NCBI GenBank assembly: GCA_034722015.1
Contig: JAYENI010000081.1
Coordinates: 7,847-71,846, forward strand
DNA length: 64,000 nucleotides
DNA from: JAJDOJ01 sp034722015
GTDB taxonomy: Bacteria > Pseudomonadota > Gammaproteobacteria > JAJDOJ01
Direction of reading: 5' to 3'
Made by a program: the position numbers and the translations under genes. The notes under the pieces were generated by a model. That model saw nothing but the letters and a program-made list of their open reading frames with translations, did no database searches and had not been told where the DNA came from. This document shows positions 9,942-19,005 of the stretch, piece by piece (position 1 is the stretch's first letter; each line of letters opens with the position of its first letter).

Positions 9942-11381
9942 CTATTGATTTCCGTTTCCATTGACAAAAGACAAGAGATTCTCCTGTCGGTAGCTTAGCG
10001 GGATCATCCGCCCCCGTACCCGGGTAAATACTCCGATCCAGGGTACGTTCGCACTAAAGACAATGTGGTGATTTTTTATGCCGCCAGCTTCGAGCCACCA
10101 TGGGTGTTCCCGGTCCAGCGGGGAATGGCTGACGAAAAACGGTGTGCTCTCCGCGATACCCAGACCATCGCGAAAGTGTTTCACGTCGCCCCGTGTGTAG
10201 CCGGCCGGCAGGTTCCGCCGGCGGATCCGGTTGTGAGTCAGCTCCCTCACCAGGCCGGGGTGCCGGTAGATGTTGATCAGCATGTCCAGAGTGAAACGCG
10301 TCTTTACCGGTGCGGCGTGGCAGGCCACGAAGTCCTCGGTCAGGACGAGATAGGGTAGCCGCTGGTAGAAGCGGCGCATCTCCGCCAGATAGGCTTCCCC
10401 CCGGCGGCCGCGCAAGGTGGACTCCCACATCAGGCACTGGGCCACGCCGAACTTGAACACACTGTCGGAAAAGCTGTCGTGGTTGCCCCGGACGTAGAAC
10501 AGCCGCTGGGGGAAGCGCTGCTTCAGGCGCAGTATCAGGTCCATCATCAGCAGCGAGTCCTCCATTTCGTCCAGTTGGCCATCCATTTCCGAATGCACGG
10601 CATCGCCCAGTATGATCAGGGCGGCATCACCGTTCTCAAGCGCTTCGAGAAACCCGTTGTGACTGAGCAGGGTCAGGAGATTGTCCACCTGGGCGTGCAG
10701 ATCGCCGACGATCACGGGGGTCAGCTCCCCGGGCAGGCGCAGCACGCCCCCCGGCGTGCCCCGGTCATCCAGCTGGCGATAGACCTCCGTTTCCAGGATC
10801 GCGTTCACCGCGCGCAAGCTGTCGAGCGCCTCTTCTGCGGCCAGCGGTTGAACAGGTCCACCAAAGAATTTGCGGATCCTGTGCAGCTTTTCGAGTCGCC
10901 AGCCTTTGACTTTCTCGATGGTATCCGCCCGGGACACGGGACTGAGTTCGATCTCGGCATCGGACACCAGTGCCTTGAAGACCAGGGCGTCACCGTCGTG
11001 GGTGATGCTAAGCCTGCGCAGGTCCATGGTCTCGCGGTAGTTGAAGATGGCCGTTTGCAGTCTGTCGTGTTTTCCGATGACGATGGAGTCTCCGGGCTTT
11101 TCCAGGCGTAAAAAGCCGTTGATCCCCTTAAGGCACTGGTCAGGGGTGGTCAGCAGAAAAGACGTTTGCTCTTCTATCGGAGGTCCTTGCAGGGGCAGTT
11201 CCGGGCAAACCAGCAGCTCGGTTCCGGCCCGCAGCAGGTTCACCCGAATGGGGGCGCGGTGGTGGATCACACGAACCCGGCCCCTGCCCAGATGGTAGGG
11301 CTCGCGCAAACTGATCGCGGTCTGCCCTTCGGTGGGGGCGAACCGTGATTTCAGTCGTCCGAATATGCCCTTCTCTGTCAT
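9942..11381 (-). CDS. Metallophosphoesterase, PPP-type serine/threonine phosphatase-like
   Basis: A 479-residue protein. The C-terminal ~280 residues hold the calcineurin-like metal-binding blocks in order: GDLHAQVDNLL (GDxH), LGDAVHSEMDG (GDxxD-like), VRGNHDSFSDS (GNHD), then AAPV and a late SHSPLD His. The ~200-residue N-terminal region is beta-rich and I cannot assign it; an FHA-like fold is possible but unproven. The ATG at 11381 was preferred because the longer reading to 11501 would overlap the upstream gene by about 100 bases. The kinase-like P-loop gene ends 20 bases upstream, giving a kinase/phosphatase-like pair. The substrate is unknown. Confidence 0.82.
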   Translation of the reverse strand: MTEKGIFGRLKSRFAPTEGQTAISLREPYHLGRGRVRVIHHRAPIRVNLLRAGTELLVCPELPLQGPPIEEQTSFLLTTPDQCLKGINGFLRLEKPGDSIVIGKHDRLQTAIFNYRETMDLRRLSITHDGDALVFKALVSDAEIELSPVSRADTIEKVKGWRLEKLHRIRKFFGGPVQPLAAEEALDSLRAVNAILETEVYRQLDDRGTPGGVLRLPGELTPVIVGDLHAQVDNLLTLLSHNGFLEALENGDAALIILGDAVHSEMDGQLDEMEDSLLMMDLILRLKQRFPQRLFYVRGNHDSFSDSVFKFGVAQCLMWESTLRGRRGEAYLAEMRRFYQRLPYLVLTEDFVACHAAPVKTRFTLDMLINIYRHPGLVRELTHNRIRRRNLPAGYTRGDVKHFRDGLGIAESTPFFVSHSPLDREHPWWLEAGGIKNHHIVFSANVPWIGVFTRVRGRMIPLSYRQENLLSFVNGNGNQ

Positions 11382-11401
11382 TTCAACCGGGTTGGAGACA
11401 T

Positions 11402-12010
11402 TCAGCCGCGGGATCCCTGGAAGCGCGTCAGCCCGCCGTCCAGTCCCTCTCTTATATACAAGAGTATTCCATGGTGATGCAGATAACTGGCCGCGTTCCA
11501 AAGTGTATCCAGCTGCCTTTCAATCAATTCCCGATCGAAATGCTCGTCGACGCGATGGGTTTTTCTGCGTGCCCGCAGCCGGCGCTGTTCGCACAACGGT
11601 TTGGCCGGGGGCAGTATGAACTCGAAGACATATTTCCGGCGCCAGTCCCTGGACAGGACATGATGTTTTGGGGGAGGTATGGAAATTCGGGCGATATCCA
11701 GTTGCGGCGTTTCCTGGGCCTGTTCCCATTCCCTGTCGAACACCGCCAGGGACTCCGGGTAATCAACGAAGGGAAATCCCAGGTGCACTTCCCGTGGACG
11801 CAGCGCCAGCATGCGTGAGGCCCACCAGCGTTTCAGGGCGAAATCCACGTAGCCCTCTTCCGGCCAACCGCCGATTTGCCGGACCAGCGTGGACTTGCCG
11901 GATCCTGGCGGACCGGTGATGAGGAGTTGATGGATCTTCACGTCGGCGGGAAAGGCCATCCCCCGGAAGGTCTGCAGATTGGTGATCGTTTCGGTCTCGA
12001 AAGAACTCAT
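11402..12010 (-). CDS. P-loop NTPase/kinase-like protein, copy A
   Basis: About 202 residues starting at MSSFETETITNL. A Walker A loop LLITGPPGSGKSTLV sits near residue 30. Two further blocks are shared with the divergent gene at 12249: a Trp-rich segment with RPREVHLGFPF, and a DWRRKYVFEFILPPA block followed by an Arg-rich lid-like stretch. The size and single P-loop suggest a small-molecule or protein kinase-like enzyme (AAA_33 or zeta-toxin-like), not a motor ATPase. It is first in a leftward run with phosphatase, sensor and SulP transporter. An in-frame ATG at 12052 would extend it by 14 residues. Confidence 0.7.
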   Translation of the reverse strand: MSSFETETITNLQTFRGMAFPADVKIHQLLITGPPGSGKSTLVRQIGGWPEEGYVDFALKRWWASRMLALRPREVHLGFPFVDYPESLAVFDREWEQAQETPQLDIARISIPPPKHHVLSRDWRRKYVFEFILPPAKPLCEQRRLRARRKTHRVDEHFDRELIERQLDTLWNAASYLHHHGILLYIREGLDGGLTRFQGSRG

Positions 12011-12248
12011 CGATTCAATCCATGCGCACCCTAGGACTGCCACGGTCATCAAAGCGTAACATTTAAACGGTACGTTGATCTGCGGGGGTTTCTGCCTGCA
12101 GATTGAATAAACAAACGATGCAGCCGGGAAGTTCTGAACCGTACCGACAACAGGGTGTGTTCCTGCTATGCTGCTTATTGATTACAGGATAGGGGCTCCT
12201 CCTCGATCCGCACTCCTTCTAGACCCCCCTGCCGGGAACGGGCGGACG

Positions 12249-12974
12249 ATGAAACTGACTGACTGTCACGGTATTTCCTATCCGGCCAAGATGAAATTTG
12301 GAAGCTGGATCGTGGCGGGCCCGCCAGGATCCGGAAAGTCCTGGCTCATCGACCGGATCGGCGGCTACCCCGGAGAGGTCGGCATCGACATCTCCCAGGA
12401 CAAATGGTGGACCGTTGAACCGCTGACCCACAGGCCCCGGGAGCTCCATTTCGCTTTCCCGTTCAAAGGACTCAAAGACGCCCTGTCGGTGTATGACGAA
12501 CCCTGGCGGGGGCGCAGCGAGTTTCCCGAGCTGGATTTCGATCGCATACGCATTCCGAAGAAGAAGAAGTTTGTCCTGGCCCCCAACTGGCGCGCCCGTT
12601 TCGTATTCGATTTTATCCTTCCCCCCCCGACCTGGCTTTTCGAGAATCGGAAGAGGCGCCTGTCTTCGGGTGACGTTCGCCTGGTCGACATGGGATTGAC
12701 GCAGGAGTGGATCGCCTGGCAGGTGCATATCCATTGGCAGGTCGCCTGGTTCTTCCACCAGTCTGGCCTGCAGGTGATGCTGCGGCCTTTCAATACCGCG
12801 CGCCCCTACTCCTTTCCGGTGCTCAGGAAGGTCTTGAAAAAGAAGGCCCAGGCCGCTGAGAAAGCAGTCAATCCCGAGATGGACTGGTCCAAGGTGAAGT
12901 TCGTCAAGCTGTGGTTCGATGAGGCCTCACCCGACAAGTGGAAATTTCAGCCGCTGTCGGAAAAAGCGGCCTAA
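12249..12974 (+). CDS. P-loop NTPase/kinase-like protein, copy B
   Basis: A 241-residue paralogue of the gene at 11402-12010, transcribed divergently from it across about 240 bases. Shared blocks are WIVAGPPGSGKSWLIDRIGG (Walker A), RPRELHFAFPF and NWRARFVFDFILPPP. Copy B has an extra Lys-rich C-terminal extension (VLKKKAQAAEKAVNPEMDW onward, about 45 residues). The start MKLTDCHG at 12249 aligns with copy A; an in-frame ATG at 12168 is less likely. The TAA stop lies at the very edge of a palindromic repeat. Family-level function is unknown; pairing with a PPP-type phosphatase suggests phospho-signalling (inference). Confidence 0.72.
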   Translation: MKLTDCHGISYPAKMKFGSWIVAGPPGSGKSWLIDRIGGYPGEVGIDISQDKWWTVEPLTHRPRELHFAFPFKGLKDALSVYDEPWRGRSEFPELDFDRIRIPKKKKFVLAPNWRARFVFDFILPPPTWLFENRKRRLSSGDVRLVDMGLTQEWIAWQVHIHWQVAWFFHQSGLQVMLRPFNTARPYSFPVLRKVLKKKAQAAEKAVNPEMDWSKVKFVKLWFDEASPDKWKFQPLSEKAA

Positions 12975-13132
12975 GGCGATTTCTGGAAAATAACATACCA
13001 GCCTGCTTGTTTGTTCGTCCGTCTTCGGCGTTGCGCCAACGGTTGCATAGTTCGACTATGCGCCCGTTTCCGCGCCTTGAAGACGAACGAAAATCCTGCG
13101 CATTCTGGTATGTAATTTCCCGGCAATCGCCT
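12974..13132. repeat. Palindromic MITE-like element, copy 2
   Basis: A complete 159-bp copy in the same orientation as copy 1. It abuts the TAA stop of the P-loop gene and ends 8 bases from the convergent Pit stop codon. The central hairpin is GCATAGT-TCG-ACTATGC. It may serve as a bidirectional transcription barrier between the convergent genes (inference). Confidence 0.9.
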
Positions 13133-13140
13133 GAGCGCTG

Positions 13141-14412
13141 TTAACCGCCGCCGAAGATACCCTTCAGGGTAAAGAAAAACAGCATCGCGAGCACGGCCCC
13201 GGCCGGGACCGTGATGATCCAGGAGATGACGATATCCCGGATCACGCGCAGGTCCAGGGCGCCGAGGCCCCGGGTCATGCCGACCCCCATCACCGCGCCC
13301 ACGGCGATATGGGTGGTGGATACCGGCAGACCGGTCTTGGAGGCGAGCACCACGGTGGTGGCGGCCGCCAGGGTCGCGCAATAGCCGCGGGAGGGGGTGA
13401 GCTGTGTAATGCGCGTGCCGATGGTGCGCATCACACGATAACCCAGGGTGGCCAGGCCGAGCACGATGCCGACGCCGCCCAGCATCAGGACCCACAGCGG
13501 CATCTCCGCCTGCTGTGACACTTCACCGCCGCTTTGCACCAGGGCGATGACCGCCGCCAGGGGACCGATTCCGTTTGCCACGTCGTTGGAGCCGTGCGCG
13601 AAGGCCATGGCGCAGGCGGTAAATACCATCATCGGGACGAAGATCTTCTCCACCATGGCGAACTGGACGTCGCGGTCGGCGCTCTCCTCCACCGATACCT
13701 TGTCGATCATCATCTTTCCGATGAAAGCGATGATGACGCCCAGGATCGTGGCTGCAATGATGCTCTCAATCGGAGAAAGATCCAGGTTCAGGTGCTTGAG
13801 GCCCTTGAACATGGTCACCAGGCAAACGATCCAGCCCACGAGGAACACATAGAAGGGTCCCCATTTGCGCGCCTGCCGTACGGGATCGTCGGTACGCATG
13901 ATCAGACGTTGCACGCTGATCATCAGAATGTATCCGAAAAATCCGCCCAGCAGCGGGGAGACCACCCAGCTGACCACGATCTGGGTGATCTTCCCCCAGT
14001 TGACCGCGTCGACGGAAATGCCTACCAGGGCGAAGCCCACCAGGCCGCCGATGATGCTGTGTGTGGTGGAAACCGGCCAGCCGTTCCAGGAGGCCAGCAT
14101 GAGCCAGATCGCGGCGGCCAGCAGGGCCGCCAGCATGCCGTAGACCAGAATTTCCGGGGTGCCGGCAATCATCTGCGGATCGATGATCCCCTTGCGGATG
14201 GTTTTGGTGACGTTGCCGCCCGCGATGAACGCCCCGGCGAATTCGAAGATCGCCGCGATGATGATGGCCTGCTTGACCGTGATGCCGCCGGAACCCACCG
14301 AGGTGCCCATGGCATTGGCCACGTCGTTGGCCCCGATGCCCCAGGTCATGTACAGACCGAAGACGATGGCCAGGGTCAGAAAGACCGTGCTGTACTGAGC
14401 GATGATTTCCAT
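13141..14412 (-). CDS. pit: Inorganic phosphate transporter, PiT family
   Basis: A 423-residue integral membrane protein with both PiT signature repeats: MTWGIGANDVANAMGTSVG near the N-terminus and FAHGSNDVANGIGPLA in the C-terminal half. There are about ten hydrophobic helices and a central soluble loop, at the normal length for bacterial Pit. It imports metal-phosphate coupled to protons. It lies 50 bases downstream of the DUF47 gene on the same strand, the standard pit-DUF47 arrangement in which the PhoU-like partner tunes transport. Confidence 0.94.
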   Translation of the reverse strand: MEIIAQYSTVFLTLAIVFGLYMTWGIGANDVANAMGTSVGSGGITVKQAIIIAAIFEFAGAFIAGGNVTKTIRKGIIDPQMIAGTPEILVYGMLAALLAAAIWLMLASWNGWPVSTTHSIIGGLVGFALVGISVDAVNWGKITQIVVSWVVSPLLGGFFGYILMISVQRLIMRTDDPVRQARKWGPFYVFLVGWIVCLVTMFKGLKHLNLDLSPIESIIAATILGVIIAFIGKMMIDKVSVEESADRDVQFAMVEKIFVPMMVFTACAMAFAHGSNDVANGIGPLAAVIALVQSGGEVSQQAEMPLWVLMLGGVGIVLGLATLGYRVMRTIGTRITQLTPSRGYCATLAAATTVVLASKTGLPVSTTHIAVGAVMGVGMTRGLGALDLRVIRDIVISWIITVPAGAVLAMLFFFTLKGIFGGG

Positions 14413-14462
14413 GCCGGATTCCTCCGCGTTTGTCGTCTATCCCTGAAGGGGTTCGGTTGGTG

Positions 14463-15140
14463 TCAGCGCGCCACGAGCATGCGCATGCGGCTTCCCACCA
14501 GCTCGGCATGGTCAGCCAGCTCGCCCAGCCAGCGGGCGAGCTGGTAGGTGAAGATGGTGGAGACCGGGTCGGTGTCCTTGTGGTGCTGGTAGAGGTTGTT
14601 GACCACCTCGATGCCCAGCATGTCGGCGCCGTCCTCGCTCCTGGATACCTCGTCGATCAATTCGTAGACGCGGTCCAGGTCCGGGCCCTTGAAGCCCGTC
14701 TCTACCAGGGCGTCGAGCATCTTTATCACGTCCAGGGCCTTGTGCACGGTCTCCTGCGACTTGTTGGCCAGGGTAATCAGCGGCTCTCGCAGTTCGCTCG
14801 AGACCTCCAGGTGGATCAGCAGCAGGCCGGCGATGTCCTGTGAGGTGTCCGCGATCTCCTCCTGTTCCCGCAGCACGGCAATGACGTCGTGGCGGTGTAC
14901 CGGTAGAAACTTGCTCTGGGACAGGCTGGAAGAGAGGCTGTCGAAGATTTCGTCGGCCTGGCTCTCCAGTTCGAACACCTTCTCCCGGGCGCCCTGCAGG
15001 GCCTCTTCGTCCTCGTCGAACAGGGCGAGCAGCATGACGGGGACTTGTTCAACGCACTTCGATGCCAGTTTCATGTGCTTCTTAAGCGGCGGAAACGGGG
15101 AACCGCCCAATAGTTTCTTGAAGCTGATGGTCGTGGTCAT
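14463..15140 (-). CDS. DUF47 (TIGR00153) PhoU-like phosphate transport regulator
   Basis: A 225-residue all-helical protein of the TIGR00153/DUF47 family (MTTTISFKKLLGGSPFPPLK start, then LFDEDEEALQGAREKVFELE). This family is PhoU-like and usually sits beside pit genes. The start at 15140 is supported by a GAGGAGAGGAA Shine-Dalgarno stretch just upstream; an ATG at 15248 would add 36 residues of unlikely composition. It is first in the pit operon. It probably modulates Pit activity or links it to phosphate sensing (family knowledge). Confidence 0.9.
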   Translation of the reverse strand: MTTTISFKKLLGGSPFPPLKKHMKLASKCVEQVPVMLLALFDEDEEALQGAREKVFELESQADEIFDSLSSSLSQSKFLPVHRHDVIAVLREQEEIADTSQDIAGLLLIHLEVSSELREPLITLANKSQETVHKALDVIKMLDALVETGFKGPDLDRVYELIDEVSRSEDGADMLGIEVVNNLYQHHKDTDPVSTIFTYQLARWLGELADHAELVGSRMRMLVAR

Positions 15141-15489
15141 GGTGTCGTTCCTCTCCTCGTTCGACGGGTTCACTCGTTCCGCCGGGCTTCGAGCGGGCTG
15201 GTCCGGCCGACCGATGCGATCAACATGGCGACCGTTGCGGATCTTCACGTAGGACGTGCCGGCCCCAATAACCTGAGTGCATGGAAATTATCATGCTATC
15301 GCACACTAACCTAGTTTTATTGGGCGATTTGTGCAAGCTGCCGGGGCCTGGAGAACAACGCCCGGAATGATCAAGAGCCTGCCCCATCGGTCTGTCGAGA
15401 TTTTAGTCAGGTCGTCAACCGGGCCTGTGGCGCCGCGCGGTCGGCACACGGGCAATGGCGAAACAGGCCATGAAAAAAAAGTTTTGCCG
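15141..15489. other. Upstream region of the pit operon, no gene
   Basis: About 350 bases with no credible reading frame. The promoter of the leftward pit operon should lie here. A GATAAT-like hexamer on the minus strand near 15285 is the only candidate -10, without a convincing -35. Confidence 0.4.
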
Positions 15490-15744
15490 TCAATCACATC
15501 GGGAAGCAGACAGCTCGTCCGCCGGGAAGTCATAGTAGAGAAACGCATTGAGCAGCCACGCCATCCCGATGCTCGTCACAGCGACCGGCAGCTTCATTGC
15601 AAAGTTGCGGATACGGACGGGATGGGTCTCCCCGGCCTTCATCTGCCGTTCCAGACAGATGCAGACGTTCAGGAAGGAACCGATGAGGACAGGGCTGTTC
15701 ATGTCTGCCGTCATTTGCCTGTGATCGGGCATTTCCGGCGGCAT
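15490..15744 (-). CDS. Small putative membrane protein
   Basis: An 84-residue reading frame with one clear hydrophobic helix (KLPVAVTSIGMAWLLNAFLY) near the C-terminus. I do not recognise the family. A GAGG sequence lies about 7 bases upstream of the ATG. An internal ATG at 15714 is an alternative start. It lies between the pit operon and the Na/Pi symporter, on the minus strand downstream of a candidate Pho box, so a phosphate-linked role is possible. It may also be a chance frame, as the overlapping plus-strand frame is also open. Confidence 0.4.
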   Translation of the reverse strand: MPPEMPDHRQMTADMNSPVLIGSFLNVCICLERQMKAGETHPVRIRNFAMKLPVAVTSIGMAWLLNAFLYYDFPADELSASRCD

Positions 15745-15880
15745 TAAGGCCTCAGCCCGATGTCGTCCCTACGCGACCATTGCAGGGAGCAGGTCCCTGT
15801 CAGGGACCTCTCGACACCTCTGGCAATTGCGCGGGCCGGGGAAGGTTGCGGGACGGTACGCCGTATACTGAATTGCTATT

Positions 15881-15898
15881 ATGACATGAATGTGACAA
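15881..15898 (-). promoter_or_regulatory. Candidate Pho box
   Basis: Read on the minus strand the 18 bases are TTGTCAC-ATTC-ATGTCAT: two 7-mers close to CTGTCAT spaced by 4 bases, the 11-base period of PhoB half-sites. It lies 103 bases upstream of the Na/Pi symporter and 137 bases upstream of the small leftward gene. PhoB control of either is inference. Confidence 0.5.
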
Positions 15899-16000
15899 TT
15901 ATATTAGGGCCTGCATCAGCTGCTGCGAATGCAAAATGGCGGGGCCCTGCGGGCGTGATCGGGGTGCCTGGCTAGCGAAGATTACCCGAGGGATGCCATT

Positions 16001-17794
16001 ATGCTGCGCAAAATTCTGCTGCCCACCATTTTCCTTATTCTCGCCTGGGGATTCTGGGTCAGTCCCGACTTCAAGGAGATCGCCGCCGGGGTCTCCATTT
16101 TTCTGTTCGGTATGCTGTCGCTGGAAGAAGGGTTCCGCGCCTTCGCCGGCGGCACCCTGGAACACATACTCAAGAACACGACAGACAAGCTCTGGAAGAG
16201 TTTGAGCTTCGGCATCGTCAGTACCACCCTGATGCAGTCCAGTTCGCTGGTCTCGGTGATTGCCATCTCCTTCCTGAGCGCGGGCCTGATCAGCCTTGCC
16301 GCCGGGGTCGGGATCATCTTCGGCGCCAATATCGGCACCACAACCGGCGCCTGGCTGGTCGCCGGCTTCGGCCTTAAGGTCAAGATCTCGGCCTACGCGA
16401 TGCCGATGCTGGTCTTCGGCGTACTGCTGCTGTTCCAGAAATCCAAGGCCCTCAAGGGCATCGGCTACATCCTGACCGGCCTCGGTTTTCTGTTTCTCGG
16501 CATTCACTACATGAAAGAGGGGTTCGAGGCGTTCAAGGACAGCTTCGACCTGGCCAGGTTCGCGGTCGCCGGCTATCCCGGACTGTTCCTGTTCGCCGGC
16601 ATCGGCATCGCGGCGACCGTGGTGATGCAGTCCAGTCATGCCACGCTGGTGTTGACCATCACCGCACTGGCCGCCGGACAGATCACCTACGAAAACGCAC
16701 TTGCGCTGGCCATCGGGGCCAATGTCGGCACCACCATCACCGCCATCATCGGCTCGATGAGTGCAAACGAACAGGGCAAGCGGCTGGCCGCGGCACACCT
16801 GATCTTCAACCTGGTAACCGGCCTGATCGCGATCGTGTTCATTCATCAGATGGTGGCCGCGGTGGATTGGATCAGCGCCCACACCGGCATCGCCGAAGAC
16901 GACCACACGCTGAAGCTGGCGGTGTTCCATACCCTGTTCAACACCATTGGTGTGCTGGTGATGCTGCCGCTGATCGGCAAGTTGGTCAAAACGCTCGAAG
17001 GCATGTTCGAACCCAAGGTACCGTCGGTCAGCCAGCCGAAGTACCTGTCGGACTCCGCCATCGATTTCCCGGATACCGCGCTGGAGGCCATACGCCAGGA
17101 GACCCTGCGGGTCTGGGACCACACCATCGATATCCTGGCCGGGGTCTACGGATTCGAGCGTGGACAGGTCCTCTCGGATACCGACCTGGCGGCGGTCGCC
17201 GATTCTCAGCGCAAGCTGCCGGATTTCGACGTGGATTCAGCTTACGAGCAGCAGGTAAAGCCACTTTACAGCGCCATTATCACGTTCATCAGCCGTGCAG
17301 GGTTCTCCTGGCAGGAGCAGCAGTCCGGGGACATCCACTGGCTGCGCGAGGCGAACCAGAACATGGTCGATGCAATCAAGGCCGCCAAGCACATGCGCAA
17401 GAACCTCATGGCCGCGGTGGCGTCGACGGACGAGGGCCGGCGCGCGATCTACAACAACATGCGCGTCCAGCTGTCGCTGTTGATCCGTGAGCTGGAAAAA
17501 ATTCGATCGGCGCCCGCGGACGAGCCCCCGGTGCTGTCCCTGGACCACATGCGCCTGATGCTGCACGAACACTGCGATGTCCTGAATGCGCGCATGGCCG
17601 AGGCAATGCGCGAAGATCGGATGTCCGGTGATGTGGCGACCTCGCTGCTGAACGATTCCAACTACGGACAGGAGGTCTTTCGCAAGCTCGTGGACATAGG
17701 CGAGACCCTGTTCGTCAGGCACGGGCGCAGTCTCAGCGATGCGGAGCGCGCGGTGCTGTTGAGCGACGACGAACTTCGCGCGCTCGAGTCCTGA
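16001..17794 (+). CDS. Na/Pi-cotransporter family protein with PhoU-like C-terminal domain
   Basis: A 597-residue protein. The membrane domain (about residues 1-330) has the duplicated Na/Pi cotransporter motifs QSSSLVSVIAISFLSAG and QSSHATLVLTITALAAG, characteristic of the NptA/SLC34-like PF02690 fold. The C-terminal ~230 residues are helical and PhoU-like. The combination is typical of bacterial YjbB/NptA-type proteins that import or export phosphate. A Pho-box-like site lies 103 bases upstream. With pit/DUF47 next door it gives the cell two distinct Pi transport routes, one proton-coupled and one probably sodium-coupled. Confidence 0.9.
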   Translation: MLRKILLPTIFLILAWGFWVSPDFKEIAAGVSIFLFGMLSLEEGFRAFAGGTLEHILKNTTDKLWKSLSFGIVSTTLMQSSSLVSVIAISFLSAGLISLAAGVGIIFGANIGTTTGAWLVAGFGLKVKISAYAMPMLVFGVLLLFQKSKALKGIGYILTGLGFLFLGIHYMKEGFEAFKDSFDLARFAVAGYPGLFLFAGIGIAATVVMQSSHATLVLTITALAAGQITYENALALAIGANVGTTITAIIGSMSANEQGKRLAAAHLIFNLVTGLIAIVFIHQMVAAVDWISAHTGIAEDDHTLKLAVFHTLFNTIGVLVMLPLIGKLVKTLEGMFEPKVPSVSQPKYLSDSAIDFPDTALEAIRQETLRVWDHTIDILAGVYGFERGQVLSDTDLAAVADSQRKLPDFDVDSAYEQQVKPLYSAIITFISRAGFSWQEQQSGDIHWLREANQNMVDAIKAAKHMRKNLMAAVASTDEGRRAIYNNMRVQLSLLIRELEKIRSAPADEPPVLSLDHMRLMLHEHCDVLNARMAEAMREDRMSGDVATSLLNDSNYGQEVFRKLVDIGETLFVRHGRSLSDAERAVLLSDDELRALES

Positions 17795-17922
17795 CGCCTG
17801 GGCCGGCGCGACTTTCCACGGACTTCCGAAGGCGTCTGTGCGCTGTTCACGTTTCGTGGACTATCCCCGGCCCTGTTTCCCAAAGGGTGTAGGATGGGCA
17901 GTCAGATTACCGGGAACACGTC

Positions 17923-18171
17923 ATGAAAGAGAAAAAACTGCTCGCCCGCCTGGGCGCCTACCTGGATCTCGGCGCAAAACGCCGCAAGAAGCAGGTGAAC
18001 GAACTCAAGGAACTCCTCAAGAAGCTCAGAAAGAAGGAGAAGGCAATGATCGGCGAGTGCCGCAAGGCCGGCAAGGGAGAGGAGCGTGACATGCTCGAAA
18101 AGCGCTATCTGATTCTCCACGCACAGCGTCTGAAAGGGCAGAAGGCGCTGAAGAAGATCGGGGGGAAATAG
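17923..18171 (+). CDS. Small basic coiled-coil protein
   Basis: An 82-residue, strongly Lys/Arg/Glu-rich protein (AKRRKKQVNELKELLKKLRK and a second helix DMLEKRYLILHAQRLKGQKA), predicted to be two long helices in a hairpin. No signal peptide or TM. I recognise no family. It follows the Na/Pi symporter on the same strand by about 130 bases. The composition could suit nucleic acid or polyphosphate binding, but that is speculation. Confidence 0.6.
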   Translation: MKEKKLLARLGAYLDLGAKRRKKQVNELKELLKKLRKKEKAMIGECRKAGKGEERDMLEKRYLILHAQRLKGQKALKKIGGK

Positions 18172-18895
18172 AGCGGCCGGGCGCGAATATTAAACAAACC
18201 GTGCCGCATGTCGAAATCTGCGTCTGCCTGCTTGTCCCTTGCGCATCCGACCGGATCGCGGTGGAGCTGGCGGCATGTCTGCCGGTTGAGTTCCGGGCGG
18301 ACCCTCACGGCATGATGGCCGCGCGTCTCGGGCGCCTGCATTCCCTGCTGGCAAGTTTCGGCATGACACCGAGCGACCGGACGCGCGTGGCGGTGCCTGA
18401 GCCGGTATTTGAGGATTCCGCCACGCGGCGGGTTTTGAAGCACCTCCCTCCCGGAACAACGCTCCCCGCGACTCATCGCGGTATCCGCCACCATTTGCGA
18501 GCGCTGCCGATATCCCCGTGTCCGTTGCGTGTAACCCGTTGATCGGCAGCCCCCGTTGTGTGACATGCCTGTCTGCGGGGTTGAAGGGGACAACCCCGAC
18601 GCACGGTACGGGGCGTGGGTGTCACCCAAATTGGGTGACACCCTCTCGCAGCAATCCGCCCACCGTATCCGCCGTATGCACGAAGTATTCGGGATCGCCG
18701 CGAAGAAGTCGTCCATATCACGCAGCCCGGCCTAGCACCGCCCCGTCCGGGGTGACTTCGGACATTTCGAGCAGGTCGGGATGAAGGGGCTTGGCGGACT
18801 CCTGGGGTGGTGGAGTCCGGGAGTTTGGCGGCTGGGGAGAGGGTTTGAAGTGCCGCGAATTGGAATTGAGCCGCCGAAGGTCAACAGGGGGTTAT
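18172..18895. other. Intergenic region without a credible gene
   Basis: More than 700 bases in which open frames lack protein-like composition. It contains a perfect 27-base palindrome at 18617-18643 and leads into the tRNA-like fragment that marks the island edge. Confidence 0.5.
18617..18643. repeat. Perfect palindrome, 13-bp arms
   Basis: Arms GGGTGTCACCCAA and TTGGGTGACACCC around a single A. No T-run follows, so it is a poor intrinsic terminator. It could be an operator or a short repeat. It lies just outside the island boundary. Confidence 0.6.
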
Positions 18896-18945
18896 TGGTG
18901 GGCGGTACTGGGATCGAACCAGTGACCCTCGCCGTGTGAAGGAGG
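18896..18945 (-). tRNA. 3' fragment resembling tRNA-Val(CAC), probable att scar
   Basis: Read on the minus strand there is an acceptor 3' strand ACCGCCC followed by ACCA, an intact T arm (ACTGG-TTCGATC-CCAGT) and an anticodon-loop-like TTCACAC with a CCTCC 5' strand. The 3' anticodon strand pairs poorly, and no D arm or 5' acceptor strand is found further along. It is therefore not a functional tRNA. It looks like the duplicated 3' end left by integration of an element at a tRNA-Val gene, which fits the integrase remnant next to it. Confidence 0.55.
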
Positions 18946-19005
18946 GTCGCTGCGGAAAATACCGTCCATAATTGTCTACAGACGTCCACTAAGTCATCGT
19001 GGCTA

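Noticed and set aside
11382..11501. A 40-residue N-terminal extension of the phosphatase
   Set aside because: It overlaps the upstream P-loop gene and has poor composition; the ATG at 11381 is better placed.
18201..18542. A 113-codon plus-strand frame
   Set aside because: No ribosome site, no recognisable pattern, and an overlapping minus-strand frame is equally open.
18896..18960. A functional tRNA-Val gene
   Set aside because: No D arm or 5' acceptor strand can be found and the anticodon stem pairs badly; only the 3' part is present.
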